From Caballeronia calidae (GTDB taxonomy: Bacteria; Pseudomonadota; Gammaproteobacteria; Burkholderiales; Burkholderiaceae), in assembly GCF_900044055.2 (NCBI RefSeq), contig NZ_FCOX02000003.1, positions 62,001 to 126,000 of the forward strand: 64,000 bases of DNA, in the 5' to 3' direction. A model generated the notes under the pieces. The model was not told where the DNA came from. It searched no databases and worked only from the letters and a program-made list of their open reading frames with translations. This document shows, one piece after another, positions 37,334 through 45,350 of the stretch. Numbering within the stretch: the first letter of the stretch is position 1; every line of letters begins with the position of its first letter. The position numbers were made by a program, and so were the translations under genes.

Positions 37334-38257
37334 ATGGATTATAGCCGCCCCGACGCCGCCGACTTATCCGCCTTCCGCTGCGCCAAGAAGAGCGCGCGCA
37401 TCGACTACGCAACCTTCACGACGAGCGCTCGCATCGCATTGCCATCCACGAAAGGCCGCGTCGAATGGCATGGCACTGGCTTCACGGTCCACGACCCCAA
37501 GCCATACGACCTACAGGCCCTCGACGGGCTTCCCCTGACTCGCCTTGAGGTCGCGGTGGATGTGCGGCCACCACCGGCGATCCTGTCTGAGCAGCGACGG
37601 CACGATCTGGCGGACATATTCGACTGCATCACCCGCCGGATATGGCCGTTCGACGGCGAGGGCCTACAGCCCAGCTACCGGGCATCGAAGCGTAAGGGCC
37701 ACAATGACTGGCTTGTCCAGACCGTCTACCACGGTCATGATGACGGGGAGGGAGAGCGGCGGATGCCATCGATCCACGAGACCCTGTATCTGGGCCATCG
37801 CTACGACTATAGCCGTGCCGACCAGAACATGCCGAACACCGCCCAGGTGCGCGTCTACTACAAGAAGAAGGACAACGGGGAGACCCTGCCAGAGAGCAAA
37901 CACGTCATCCGCACAGAGGTGACGCTGGCGACGCATTGGCTTCGCGAGCGCGGCATCAGCAGGACTGGCCAGCTACTAGCGGGCTTCTCGTTCCGCGATC
38001 ATCTATCGCAATACTTCCGGTTCCTGCATCCTGAGGCGGGCCGCATCAAAAATCCTGCCACAGGGGGCACGGATGTGCACGGCGTGCTGAACGAAGCTCG
38101 CCAACGCATCCTGACCCGTGCAGCGATAACGGGCGGCGTCGCCTCGTGGCTATTCGAGGATCGCGCCATCGTTGATGTCAAGCAACGCGACAAGGAGATG
38201 TGCAAGGCGTTCGCGACCGCGCTGGACAACCTCAGCCGCACTTACCGCCCCGTGTAG
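37334..38257 (+). CDS. Replication-initiation-factor-like protein (Rep_trans-like)
   Basis: 307 residues. The order of motifs resembles rolling-circle initiators of the replication-initiation-factor family: KSARIDYATFTTSARIAL near the start, LPLTRLEVAVDVRPPP (about residue 65-80) where relatives have TRIDLAxD, ETLYLGHRYDYSR, QVRVYYKKKDNGE with possible Tyr nucleophiles, and HVIRTEVTLATHWL. If correct, the element can replicate after excision or supply a nick for transfer. The ATG is preceded by no clear ribosome site. It could instead be an unrelated DNA-binding protein; confidence in the family is moderate. Confidence 0.65.
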   Translation: MDYSRPDAADLSAFRCAKKSARIDYATFTTSARIALPSTKGRVEWHGTGFTVHDPKPYDLQALDGLPLTRLEVAVDVRPPPAILSEQRRHDLADIFDCITRRIWPFDGEGLQPSYRASKRKGHNDWLVQTVYHGHDDGEGERRMPSIHETLYLGHRYDYSRADQNMPNTAQVRVYYKKKDNGETLPESKHVIRTEVTLATHWLRERGISRTGQLLAGFSFRDHLSQYFRFLHPEAGRIKNPATGGTDVHGVLNEARQRILTRAAITGGVASWLFEDRAIVDVKQRDKEMCKAFATALDNLSRTYRPV

Positions 38258-38634
38258 TGTGGCTACCTATAACTGTAGTAGGGATGCTCCGTTACCGAGT
38301 CTTTATGGATCAATGAGTTAAGTGTGGTTTAGACCGCTTTGGTGCGGGTTTGGGAGCCGAAAAGCTGTAAATTGGCCGACGCCGTCATTAAAAACTGAAT
38401 TAATTCCTGGTATGGTCGTTTGCTCATAAACGAGGCGAGGGACTATATGCAGCACCTGTCACTAGCCAAGCAGCGGACCTACTGAAAAGCACGACGCAGG
38501 GTTTCGTCGTCGGCAATGTGAGGCATTCGCTGCCCTTTTTGGCCAGTCTGAAATCATACGAAACTAGTAACGAATTATACGGTGTGGCGGGAATTTTCAA
38601 TTGCTGCGCGTGCAGCTTTTACCGGGGTAGACCA
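38258..38634. other. Low-GC gap inside the element
   Basis: About 380 bp without a supported gene. A weak promoter (TTGCTC at 38420, 18 bp, TATATG at 38444) may serve the lipoprotein gene. A small hairpin (CGACG against CGTCG, about 38492-38511) lies near its end. No tRNA or named RNA motif is seen. Confidence 0.45.
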
Positions 38635-39174
38635 ATGAAAATGACAATGTCGGCGCTGTGTTTGGCGCTTAGTGCCATGCTTGGCGCGTGTGCGGTTAAT
38701 GAGCAGCCGCAAACAGCGGACGCGGTAAAGAGTGCAGTTCGAACAAGTCAAAACGCCGCGCATACGATGGCGTTTTATGATGGACCGGGCTACGCACCGG
38801 CACACTCGGATAACAGCAACTTTGTGAAAGATGCGACGCTGCACGCGGGTTACTCAGCGACGGCCAAAACGGCAATTTATTCGCTGCTGGTCTTCACCTA
38901 CTACAGTCAAGGCGGCTTTCGCGCATACGACCAAGCGGCGGACGATGCGGGTAACAGCTTTCCCGCTGTTATGATGGACCACGACGTGCAGTGCTATTCG
39001 TTCTGCGCGCGCTATGAAACAACCCAAATCCGGCTATCCCGCGAATATCTTGAGAGTCACGCGCAGTCTGGGATTAGCCTGAGCATGACGGGGCAGCTTG
39101 GCGGCATCGTGTCATTCACGGTTCCCGCATACTACGTGCAGGGTTTTCTAAGCGCTACGCGCGCCACCAACTGA
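38635..39174 (+). CDS. Lipoprotein cargo of the element, unknown function
   Basis: 179 residues. MKMTMSALCLALSAMLGACA is a lipoprotein signal with lipobox LGAC (Cys19). The mature part has two close Cys residues in DVQCYSFCARYE, which may form a disulfide or bind metal, and otherwise aromatic-rich segments (YSLLVFTYYSQGGFRAY). GGGG lies 8-9 nt before the ATG, and the longer in-frame start upstream lacks support. No family is recognised. A surface or periplasmic lipoprotein on a mobile element may serve in exclusion or host interaction, which is speculation. Confidence 0.65.
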   Translation: MKMTMSALCLALSAMLGACAVNEQPQTADAVKSAVRTSQNAAHTMAFYDGPGYAPAHSDNSNFVKDATLHAGYSATAKTAIYSLLVFTYYSQGGFRAYDQAADDAGNSFPAVMMDHDVQCYSFCARYETTQIRLSREYLESHAQSGISLSMTGQLGGIVSFTVPAYYVQGFLSATRATN

Positions 39175-39259
39175 CCCGCCTGAAAAGCAAAAGTCTTAGG
39201 TTTCGTGCGGCCTTCCGATGGCCGTCTAGTCGTCAACTGGTGGCCAAAAAGATGAAACC

Positions 39260-41182
39260 TTATAGGGCGGAATTTGCCTTGTTTTTCTTTCGGCTTGCTG
39301 CCACTTTCTGACGCTCTGCGCACTTGATTGCGATCATCGCTTCCTCAATCCTGAACGGCGCTACGCCGTCGAGTGCGGGGAAGCGCAGATCCTTCAGGTT
39401 CTCTGCCAGCTCGTCGGCGTTGCGGTCCTTCGTATAGCGGCTCCCGCTCTGCGTGTGGCCGCGCTCATGGCCCGCCAACTGGGCTTGAACGCGCTCAGAC
39501 AGGTCAAGCCGCTCCAGCGCCGTCACGAAGCCGTGCCTAAACGAGTGAAACGTCTTCATCCCGTTGCGCTCGATGCCGAGCTTGTCACCTAGAAAGCGCT
39601 CATTGAACCACGACCCAGCGGGCTTGCCGTAGCCCTTCACCCGGTCGCGCTTCAGCTCGGGGAACAGCCGCGTGTGGCCCGCCCGTCGCAGCGCGCCGAC
39701 ATACTCAGGCAGACCGAGGCGCTCCAGCTCGCCATGTAGCGGCACCACGCGCTCGGCGTTGATCGTCTTCAGCGACTTGTCCGGCTCGTCGATCTTGTCC
39801 GCACCGTTCAGGTTGAAGTCCAGAAACCACGTCCCAGCCTTAGACTGCCTCACGTCGTCAAGGTAGAGCTGCGATAGCTCATTGATCCGCCCGCCAGTAA
39901 GCAGGCCCAGCAGCGGGAGCCAGTAGTAATACGGTCGCCAGTGCGTGAAGCCGTTTTTGCCGATGACCTCTCCCGCACCACGTTCGAACCAGTCCTGCGA
40001 AAAGATGCGCGCCAGGTCGTCGGGCGTGAATATCTGCCGCTCATCCTGCGCGCGCTTTGTCGTGCCACGCCCGCGCCGGTAGTCTGACGCCGGGTTGAAT
40101 CGCATCATCCCAGCTCCGACGCCGTAGCCGAGAATCTCGCTCAGGCGGCCCACGTGACCCTTGATGGTCTTCTCCGACTTGCGTTGCAGGCCGTCGCGCT
40201 GCGCGATGTCAATCAGATCCTTGAGCGTCGTGGACGCGCCGTATTTGCGCCGTGACTGGTAGACGTCCGTCGGTAGCAGGGCGAGTAGCCGCGCGAACTC
40301 CAGCACGGTCTCTTTCTCGATGTCGCCCAATGCCGGATCGCCCATCAGACCCGAGAACAGACCCGCCTCAGTCGTCATGCGCCTGGACTGGTCGGCTCCC
40401 CAGTCCCGGTCTTGCCGGTAGCTCTCGAACAGCTCAGAAAAGCGCTTGTGGCCGTGTTTTGCGGTAATTGGGTCATAGATGACGGGAGCCGTCACAGCGT
40501 TCGCTGGCGGCTCTGTGGAGGCCATAGGTGCGGTGGGCAACCCTACCGCCAACCGCGCCCGCACCCGTGCGACCGCCGCTTTCTGCACGACGCACTCGGA
40601 CGAAGACAGCTCTACCGGCTCGCCATCGACAAGGAAGCCGGTTGTCCCTGTTCCCCAGAACACGGACTCATGTGCCACGGCACCGACCGCGAACTGTCCG
40701 AGCGTGGCACGACTGTTGAAGAAGCGGACCACGCCGGAATACAGGTCAAGCTCGCCACGAGCGGTGGCGTCGTCCAGCACGAAGGAGCCGTCGTAATCGC
40801 GCTCTACGGCGTCCAGGTCGGGAACCGTCCAGCAGCGCAATCTCTGAACGCGGGCGAAGGCACGCGCACGGTCGGACACTAGCTCGCCAGCAAGTGCGCC
40901 AGGCGAGATGCCGATAGATGCGGCGGCTTCGGTGAGGGCAATCATCCCGTCGCCGACGAGCAGCGGGTTTTCGTGTCTGAGTCGTTCGATGTCCATCGCC
41001 AGAAAGCGCTCTCGCCAGTGCAGTTGGATTCTCAGCGCCGCGCTCTTGGCGGCGTCCAATGTTCGCAGGCCGGTAGAGGTGTGAATCTCCGTCCGACCTA
41101 CTAATGGGCGCAGCCGCTTTGGGACGACCAGACGAACCGCGTAGATGCCGCTCGGGCGGCGATAGAGGCACGATGCCGGCAT
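39260..41182 (-). CDS. Tyrosine recombinase (site-specific integrase)
   Basis: 640 residues. The N-terminus CLYRRPSGIYAVRLVVPKRL then RPLVGRTEIHTSTGLRTLD is the domain that opens a large family of proteobacterial tRNA-site integrases (DUF6538 type). The catalytic residues are all visible: Arg in TGGRINELSQL (about 431), His-x-x-Arg in FHSFRHGFVTA (about 546-549), His in LAGHERGH, and the nucleophile Tyr583 in SRYTK. The ATG at 41182 was chosen over an upstream TTG. The gene abuts the tRNA-Gly copy, the usual place for an integrase next to its attachment site, and is transcribed away from it. Confidence 0.93.
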   Translation of the reverse strand: MPASCLYRRPSGIYAVRLVVPKRLRPLVGRTEIHTSTGLRTLDAAKSAALRIQLHWRERFLAMDIERLRHENPLLVGDGMIALTEAAASIGISPGALAGELVSDRARAFARVQRLRCWTVPDLDAVERDYDGSFVLDDATARGELDLYSGVVRFFNSRATLGQFAVGAVAHESVFWGTGTTGFLVDGEPVELSSSECVVQKAAVARVRARLAVGLPTAPMASTEPPANAVTAPVIYDPITAKHGHKRFSELFESYRQDRDWGADQSRRMTTEAGLFSGLMGDPALGDIEKETVLEFARLLALLPTDVYQSRRKYGASTTLKDLIDIAQRDGLQRKSEKTIKGHVGRLSEILGYGVGAGMMRFNPASDYRRGRGTTKRAQDERQIFTPDDLARIFSQDWFERGAGEVIGKNGFTHWRPYYYWLPLLGLLTGGRINELSQLYLDDVRQSKAGTWFLDFNLNGADKIDEPDKSLKTINAERVVPLHGELERLGLPEYVGALRRAGHTRLFPELKRDRVKGYGKPAGSWFNERFLGDKLGIERNGMKTFHSFRHGFVTALERLDLSERVQAQLAGHERGHTQSGSRYTKDRNADELAENLKDLRFPALDGVAPFRIEEAMIAIKCAERQKVAASRKKNKANSAL

Positions 41183-41266
41183 GGCGACCACCACTGTAGT
41201 AGCCTTGCGGAGTATTCGTGCCGTCAGGACCGTAACCGTCAAGAAATCAACGGTTTAGGCGCAAGA

Positions 41267-41287
41267 TGGAGCGGGCGATGGGAATCG
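41267..41287 (-). repeat. Right attachment repeat within tRNA-Gly
   Basis: Identical 21-bp copy of 34282-34302. It supplies the CCA, the discriminator base, the 3' acceptor strand and part of the T arm, so the tRNA stays functional after insertion. Confidence 0.92.
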
Positions 41288-41341
41288 AACCCACGTCAGT
41301 AGCTTGGGAAGCTACGGTAATAGCCATTATACGACGCCCGC
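41267..41341 (-). tRNA. tRNA-Gly(CCC)
   Basis: 75 nt with CCA encoded. The acceptor strands GCGGGCG and CGCCCGC pair fully. The anticodon stem GTAGC/GCTAC encloses TTCCCAA, giving anticodon CCC. The T loop is TTCGATT. The 3' end is shared with the attachment site of the adjacent element. Confidence 0.96.
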
Positions 41342-41393
41342 GTGAGCCGAGTATTGTAAGCGCAACGCGCCCGAAGGCGCAATTGCGCGGGAT

Positions 41394-41954
41394 TCAGATG
41401 CCGAACAAGGTCATCGAAACGGCGACGCGCGTCACGACCATCAGCAAGACCTGCACGATCACGAAAAGCAGAATAGGCGAAAGATCGATGCCGCCGAGGC
41501 GCGGCAGAATGCGGCGCAACGGATCGAGAAACGGCGCGGTGATCTGATACAGCAGCGGCATCGCCGGCGATTGCGGATTGAGCCACGAGAGCAGCGCCAT
41601 CAGGATCGTCACCCAGATGATGAGGTTCAGCGCCCATTTCACGACCGTCAGCAGCGCGACGAGCAGCAGCATCGGCAACATGAGCGTCGGATCGATGCCC
41701 GCGAGAACGACCATCAACGTGACATAGACGGCCGAGGCGATGATCGCGGCGACGATGCTCGCCCAGTCGATCTTCCCGCCGGGCAGGATCTTGCGCAGCG
41801 GCAGCACGAGCCAGTTGGTCGCCTGCATCACGGCGTTCGAGACGGGGTTGTACGGCGGCATGCGCACGACCTGTATCCACGCGCGCAGCAGGAGCGCCGC
41901 GCCGAACAGGGTGAAAAGGGTATTGAGCAGAAAACGGGCGATCTCGCCGAACAT
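41394..41954 (-). CDS. YggT family membrane protein
   Basis: 186 residues with two tandem YggT-type hydrophobic repeats. The first contains LLLRAWIQVVRMPPYNPVSN and LVLPLRKILPGG; the second contains MALLSWLNPQSP and PFLDPLRRILPRLGGIDLSP. The NP and P-L-R-xIxP motifs are the family hallmark. GAGGA lies 7 nt before the ATG at 41954, and the longer frame upstream has no homology. The family is linked to osmotic stress and cell division in different bacteria; the exact role is unknown. It is read toward tRNA-Gly, 52 bp away, and may be cotranscribed with it. Confidence 0.9.
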   Translation of the reverse strand: MFGEIARFLLNTLFTLFGAALLLRAWIQVVRMPPYNPVSNAVMQATNWLVLPLRKILPGGKIDWASIVAAIIASAVYVTLMVVLAGIDPTLMLPMLLLVALLTVVKWALNLIIWVTILMALLSWLNPQSPAMPLLYQITAPFLDPLRRILPRLGGIDLSPILLFVIVQVLLMVVTRVAVSMTLFGI

Positions 41955-42752
41955 CTCGGGTCCTCTAGGATGCGTGCAGTGCCGGAACGTGCGCCGGGTC
42001 GAATGAGCGAAAGGTTGAAGGAAGACGGCCGCGCTAGCGAGCGGCACGCCGGGCGCGTGTGATGCCGCTGATGGGGCCGTCCGCGCGGCGCGAATCGTGA
42101 ATGCTGACCTTGATCATTGTTCGTTCTCTGAGCTTGAGTATCGTGCCGAAGCCATCGCGACGCGCGCAGCGAATGTCGATTCGCCCCTGTGCGCCCGGCG
42201 ATGAAGCCTCGCGATTCCTGATTGCGGCGCCTGTATCCCCGCCCGCCAGGCTTGCCTGGTGGGGCGCCGGACGTCACCTTAACATGGCTTTAAGGCGGCT
42301 TGGGGTGTTGTCGCATGCGGTGCGAGCGTTCGACCGCTCAAGTGTATGAAGGACCGGTGAAAGCCATGTGCAAGCGTGCTTCGCTCGTGAACGCCAGCAT
42401 CGGAAAACCCTAATGTTGTGATTTTGAGACGATCGTTAAAAGCACGTTTCGCGCAAAACTGGCAGGATATAAACACGAAAGTGAAAGAGCGAAAAAGTGG
42501 GAGCCGCCGGCCCATTGTTTCTTTCCGCCGAATAAACGGAATAAAAGAACCGGGTTTCAGCATGCCGCAAAGGCGTGGTTTCCGGTGAATGTGGTTAAAC
42601 ACACATCTGCGCGAGAAATTCGTTTCTTTGCGCACATCGATGAACGAACAGGGCGCTCGATACTAAATAGAACACGGATTCAGCGGACAAAGTGAGCGGC
42701 GCAGAGCCGCCGGCTTGTCCTCAGGTTTCATTCGCTACGTTCGGAGGTTGCC
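41955..42752. other. Intergenic region upstream of the YggT gene
   Basis: About 800 bp. A 27-codon frame at 42034-42117 (minus) has only a weak ribosome site and is not called. A strong imperfect hairpin at about 42239-42264 (CCAGGC against GCCTGG in the centre) has no T-run. From 42400 to 42700 the sequence is AT-richer and I recognise nothing in it. Confidence 0.5.
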
Positions 42753-42914
42753 ATGAGCATTTTCTCTTATCGAAAGCATCTGCGATTCTTGAGCCAAGCC
42801 CAACGGCGCCGTTGGTGGGACCAGAAAAAACGCCTGACGCCGCGCGTCGTGATCGGCGCGGCCTACGTGCCGCCGAATGTCACGCGCGAGTTCGCGTATG
42901 TCAAAGTCGGCTGA
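42753..42914 (+). CDS. Small basic hypothetical protein, 53 residues
   Basis: A short frame with a good ribosome site (CGGAGG, 5 nt before the ATG) and a strong terminator 35 bp after its stop. The product starts MSIFSYRKHLRFLSQAQRRR and continues WWDQKKRLTPRVVIGAAYVP. It is very basic, with two adjacent Trp, and could bind nucleic acid or membrane. Transcription signals on both sides make it a real transcription unit. I do not recognise a family. Confidence 0.65.
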   Translation: MSIFSYRKHLRFLSQAQRRRWWDQKKRLTPRVVIGAAYVPPNVTREFAYVKVG

Positions 42915-42949
42915 ACGGCACCGGGTTCGAGTATTTCGTGCTTTACATG

Positions 42950-42986
42950 AAAAGCCCCGCCGGGCGCATTGTCCGGCGGGGCTTTT
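42950..42986 (+). terminator. Terminator of the 53-residue gene
   Basis: AAAAGCCCCGCCGG pairs with CCGGCGGGGCTTTT around a loop of about 9 nt (42950-42986), with flanking A and T runs. Confidence 0.9.
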
Positions 42987-43251
42987 CCGCTCATTTGTAA
43001 TCGAAAGTTACGCGCTTTTTCTTTCCATCCGCCGATGCCTTGCCGAAGTGGTCGCACAGGTCCGCCGAACGGGCGATCGGAGGTTGCTTGCCGGCGACGT
43101 CTGGCTTTCAAATTCGCATGCGCGTTAAGGAACTTGCAATTTGCAACAAATGGTCCCGCCGAGCCGCAGGCTTTTTCGATAAATTCGTCTCATACCGTCG
43201 CTCGTGAGCCGTAAAGACCGGCCAACACGCGAAGCGGCGAGGAGAACGAAA

Positions 43252-43560
43252 GTGAAAAAGCTCGGTGGTTTGTTGGTCGCTGGCGCGTTTGGCGCAGGTC
43301 TCGTCAGTGCCGCGCAAGCGCATGTTTCGGTTGGCGTGGGTATCGGGGTGCCGGCCTATCCGGTTTATGCCGCGCCGCCCGCGCCCGTTTATGTGGCGCC
43401 GCCGCAGCCGGTGTATGTCGCGCCGCCGCCCGTCGTCTACGCGCCGCCGCCCGCGGTGGTCTATGGCGGATACGGATATGGCGGCTATGGCTACTACGGC
43501 CGGCCGTACTATCGGCATCACGGTTACTATCGTCACGGCCCGGGCTACTGGCGTCACTGA
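43252..43560 (+). CDS. Exported Pro/Tyr/Gly-rich small protein
   Basis: 102 residues. The start is GTG at 43252, with AGGAG 7 nt upstream; it gives the signal peptide MKKLGGLLVAGAFGAGLVSA ending AQA. The mature part begins VSVGVGIGVPAYPVYAAPP and then repeats units like PVYVAPPQPVYVAPP. It ends in a Gly/Tyr/His/Arg-rich tail (GGYGYYGRPYYRHHGYYRHG). Proteins of this make-up are common exported hypotheticals in Burkholderiaceae. The His-rich tail could bind metal, but no function is known. Followed by its own terminator. Confidence 0.8.
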   Translation: MKKLGGLLVAGAFGAGLVSAAQAHVSVGVGIGVPAYPVYAAPPAPVYVAPPQPVYVAPPPVVYAPPPAVVYGGYGYGGYGYYGRPYYRHHGYYRHGPGYWRH

Positions 43561-43581
43561 CCGGCCTCGTCGGCGAACGCG

Positions 43582-43616
43582 AAAGGCGATGCAAGCTGAA
43601 CTGCATCGCCTTTTTT
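43582..43616 (+). terminator. Terminator after the Pro/Tyr-rich gene
   Basis: AAAGGCGATGCA (43582-43593) pairs with TGCATCGCCTTT (43602-43613), and T residues follow to 43616. Confidence 0.92.
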
Positions 43617-43692
43617 CATGTGCGCGCCGCTTTTGAGTTTCACGTCGGAACTGGGAGAATGGTGATCCTCCTCACCTCACGTTCCGACTCCG

Positions 43693-44658
43693 ATGTCCTC
43701 ACTTCCCGCCCCGACTTTCGATGACGTCGCCGATGCCGCCCGGCGCATCGAGGGCGTCGCCCATCGCACGCCCGTCCTGACGTCCCGCACCGCCGATTCG
43801 ATCGCCGGCGCGTCGCTCTTCTTCAAGTGCGAAAACTTCCAGCGCATGGGCGCATTCAAGTTCCGTGGCGCATACAACGCGATTTCCCATTTCGACGACC
43901 GTCAGCGCGCCGCGGGCGTCATCACGTACTCGTCGGGCAATCATGCGCAGGCGATCGCGCTGTCCGCGAAGCTCGCCGGCATCCGCGCGACGATCGTCAT
44001 GCCCGAGGACGCGCCCGCCGCGAAGATGGAAGCGACGCGCGGCTACGGCGGCGAAGTGATCACTTACGACCGTTACACGCAGAATCGCGAGGAAATCGGC
44101 CGCAAGCTCGCCGAGGAACGCGGCATGACGCTGATTCCGCCCTACGACCACCCGCATGTGATCGCGGGGCAGGGCACGGCAGCGAAGGAACTGATCGAAG
44201 AAACCGGCCCGCTCGACTATCTTTTCGTGTGCCTGGGCGGCGGCGGGTTGATCGGCGGATGCGCGCTCGCGGCGGCGGCGCTGTCGCCGGAGTGCAAGGT
44301 GATCGGCGTCGAGCCGGAAGCGGGCAACGACGCGCAGCAGTCGCTCGCGCGCGGCGAGATCGTGCATATCGAGGTGCCGCGCACCATCGCGGACGGCGCC
44401 GCGTCGACGCACGTCGGCGAATACAACTTTCCGATCATCCAGCGTCACGTCGACCGGATCGTCACCGTGAGCGATGCGCAACTCGTCGAGACGCTGCGCT
44501 TCTTCGCGCAACGCATGAAGATGGTCGTCGAGCCGACCGGCTGTCTCGCGGCCGCCGCCGTGCTGCAGAAGGTCGTGCCGGTCGAGGGCAAGCGCGTCGG
44601 CGTGATCGTGTCGGGCGGCAACGTCGACCTGGCGAAGCTGGCGCAGTTCGTCGCCTGA
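43693..44658 (+). CDS. PLP-dependent threonine/3-hydroxyaspartate dehydratase or serine racemase-like enzyme
   Basis: 321 residues, fold type II PLP enzyme. The Schiff-base Lys is in GAFKFRGAYNAI (about residue 53). The SSGNHAQAIALSAKLAG loop binds the substrate carboxylate, and CLGGGGLIGG holds the cofactor phosphate. There is no C-terminal ACT domain, so it is not biosynthetic IlvA. Relatives of this size are threo-3-hydroxy-L-aspartate ammonia-lyases, catabolic threonine dehydratases and serine racemases, and sequence alone does not separate them. The ATG at 43693 has no clear ribosome site. It converges on the exporter gene. Confidence 0.88.
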   Translation: MSSLPAPTFDDVADAARRIEGVAHRTPVLTSRTADSIAGASLFFKCENFQRMGAFKFRGAYNAISHFDDRQRAAGVITYSSGNHAQAIALSAKLAGIRATIVMPEDAPAAKMEATRGYGGEVITYDRYTQNREEIGRKLAEERGMTLIPPYDHPHVIAGQGTAAKELIEETGPLDYLFVCLGGGGLIGGCALAAAALSPECKVIGVEPEAGNDAQQSLARGEIVHIEVPRTIADGAASTHVGEYNFPIIQRHVDRIVTVSDAQLVETLRFFAQRMKMVVEPTGCLAAAAVLQKVVPVEGKRVGVIVSGGNVDLAKLAQFVA

Positions 44659-44677
44659 GGACGATGCGCGCGGACGC

Positions 44678-45346
44678 TTACGACGCCGCGTGCACGATCA
44701 GATCGCGGTAGCCGTTGACGATCACGCTGTACGAGAAGTACGCGAAAAGCAGCGCGGACATCACATGGCAGGCGCGCAGGAGCTGGGTTCCGGCGCGCTT
44801 CCTGCCGTGGCTCGCGAGCGTGCAGATGAAGATCGTCCAGCCGAGCCCGCCGCAGAAGAAGCCGATGAGAAACACGGAGGCGCTGACGGGACTCGTCGCG
44901 CCGGCCTTCGCGATGAGGGCGCCGCCCACCGCCGCGAACCACAGAATCGCGCTCGGCGACGACACCGCGAGCAGGCATCCGCGCACGAAGCTTTTCCAGT
45001 GCTTCGGGCGCGGCACGGAGAAATCCGCCTCGCCTTCGACAGGCGGCGCGGACGCCGGATTGAGCGCTTCACGCGCCATCTTCCACGTCAGAAAGAGCAG
45101 GACGATCGCGCCGCCGATCCACACGACCCAGCGCACCGCTGAAAACTGCAGGAGCGCCGACATGCCCGCGAGCGCGAGCGCCGCATAGAACAGATCGCCG
45201 AAGCACGTGCCGAGGCCGAGCACGAGGCCCGGCCTGAAGCCATGCGACAGCGCGAGCGAAATGATCGCGACGTTGGCGATTCCGATATCCAGACACAGCG
45301 ACAGCGACAGAAAGAAACCGTCGGACAGCAACGACCACGAATGCAT
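44678..45346 (-). CDS. LysE-type amino-acid exporter family protein
   Basis: 222 residues with six hydrophobic segments. The LysE/RhtB pattern is visible: the first helix GFFLSLSLCLDIGIANVAII, then GLVLGLGTCFGDLFYAALAL, and the cytosolic loop with FVRGCLLAVSSPSAILWFAA. The family exports amino acids or related compounds. The gene lies 4 bp after the asparaginase gene on the same strand and next to the dehydratase, which suggests a link with amino-acid metabolism. The substrate is unknown. Confidence 0.85.
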   Translation of the reverse strand: MHSWSLLSDGFFLSLSLCLDIGIANVAIISLALSHGFRPGLVLGLGTCFGDLFYAALALAGMSALLQFSAVRWVVWIGGAIVLLFLTWKMAREALNPASAPPVEGEADFSVPRPKHWKSFVRGCLLAVSSPSAILWFAAVGGALIAKAGATSPVSASVFLIGFFCGGLGWTIFICTLASHGRKRAGTQLLRACHVMSALLFAYFSYSVIVNGYRDLIVHAAS

Positions 45347-45350
45347 GTTG

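Larger units (their letters stand above)
34282..41287. mobile_element. 7.0-kb integrative element in tRNA-Gly(CCC)
   Basis: A segment of about 6,985 bp is bounded by a perfect 21-bp direct repeat equal to the tRNA-Gly 3' end. The integrase gene lies next to the intact tRNA copy. Inside are an unknown cargo gene, a serine recombinase, two overlapping small putative DNA-binding proteins, a replication-initiator-like protein, a lipoprotein and the integrase. No phage structural, conjugation or relaxase gene is recognisable, so it is best called an integrative mobilisable or satellite-type element. Gene density is lower, and parts (about 38260-38640) are poorer in GC than the chromosome around it. 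Confidence 0.88.

Noticed and set aside
42034..42117. A 27-codon minus-strand frame upstream of the YggT gene
   Set aside because: Too short, with only a weak ribosome site and a basic low-information product.
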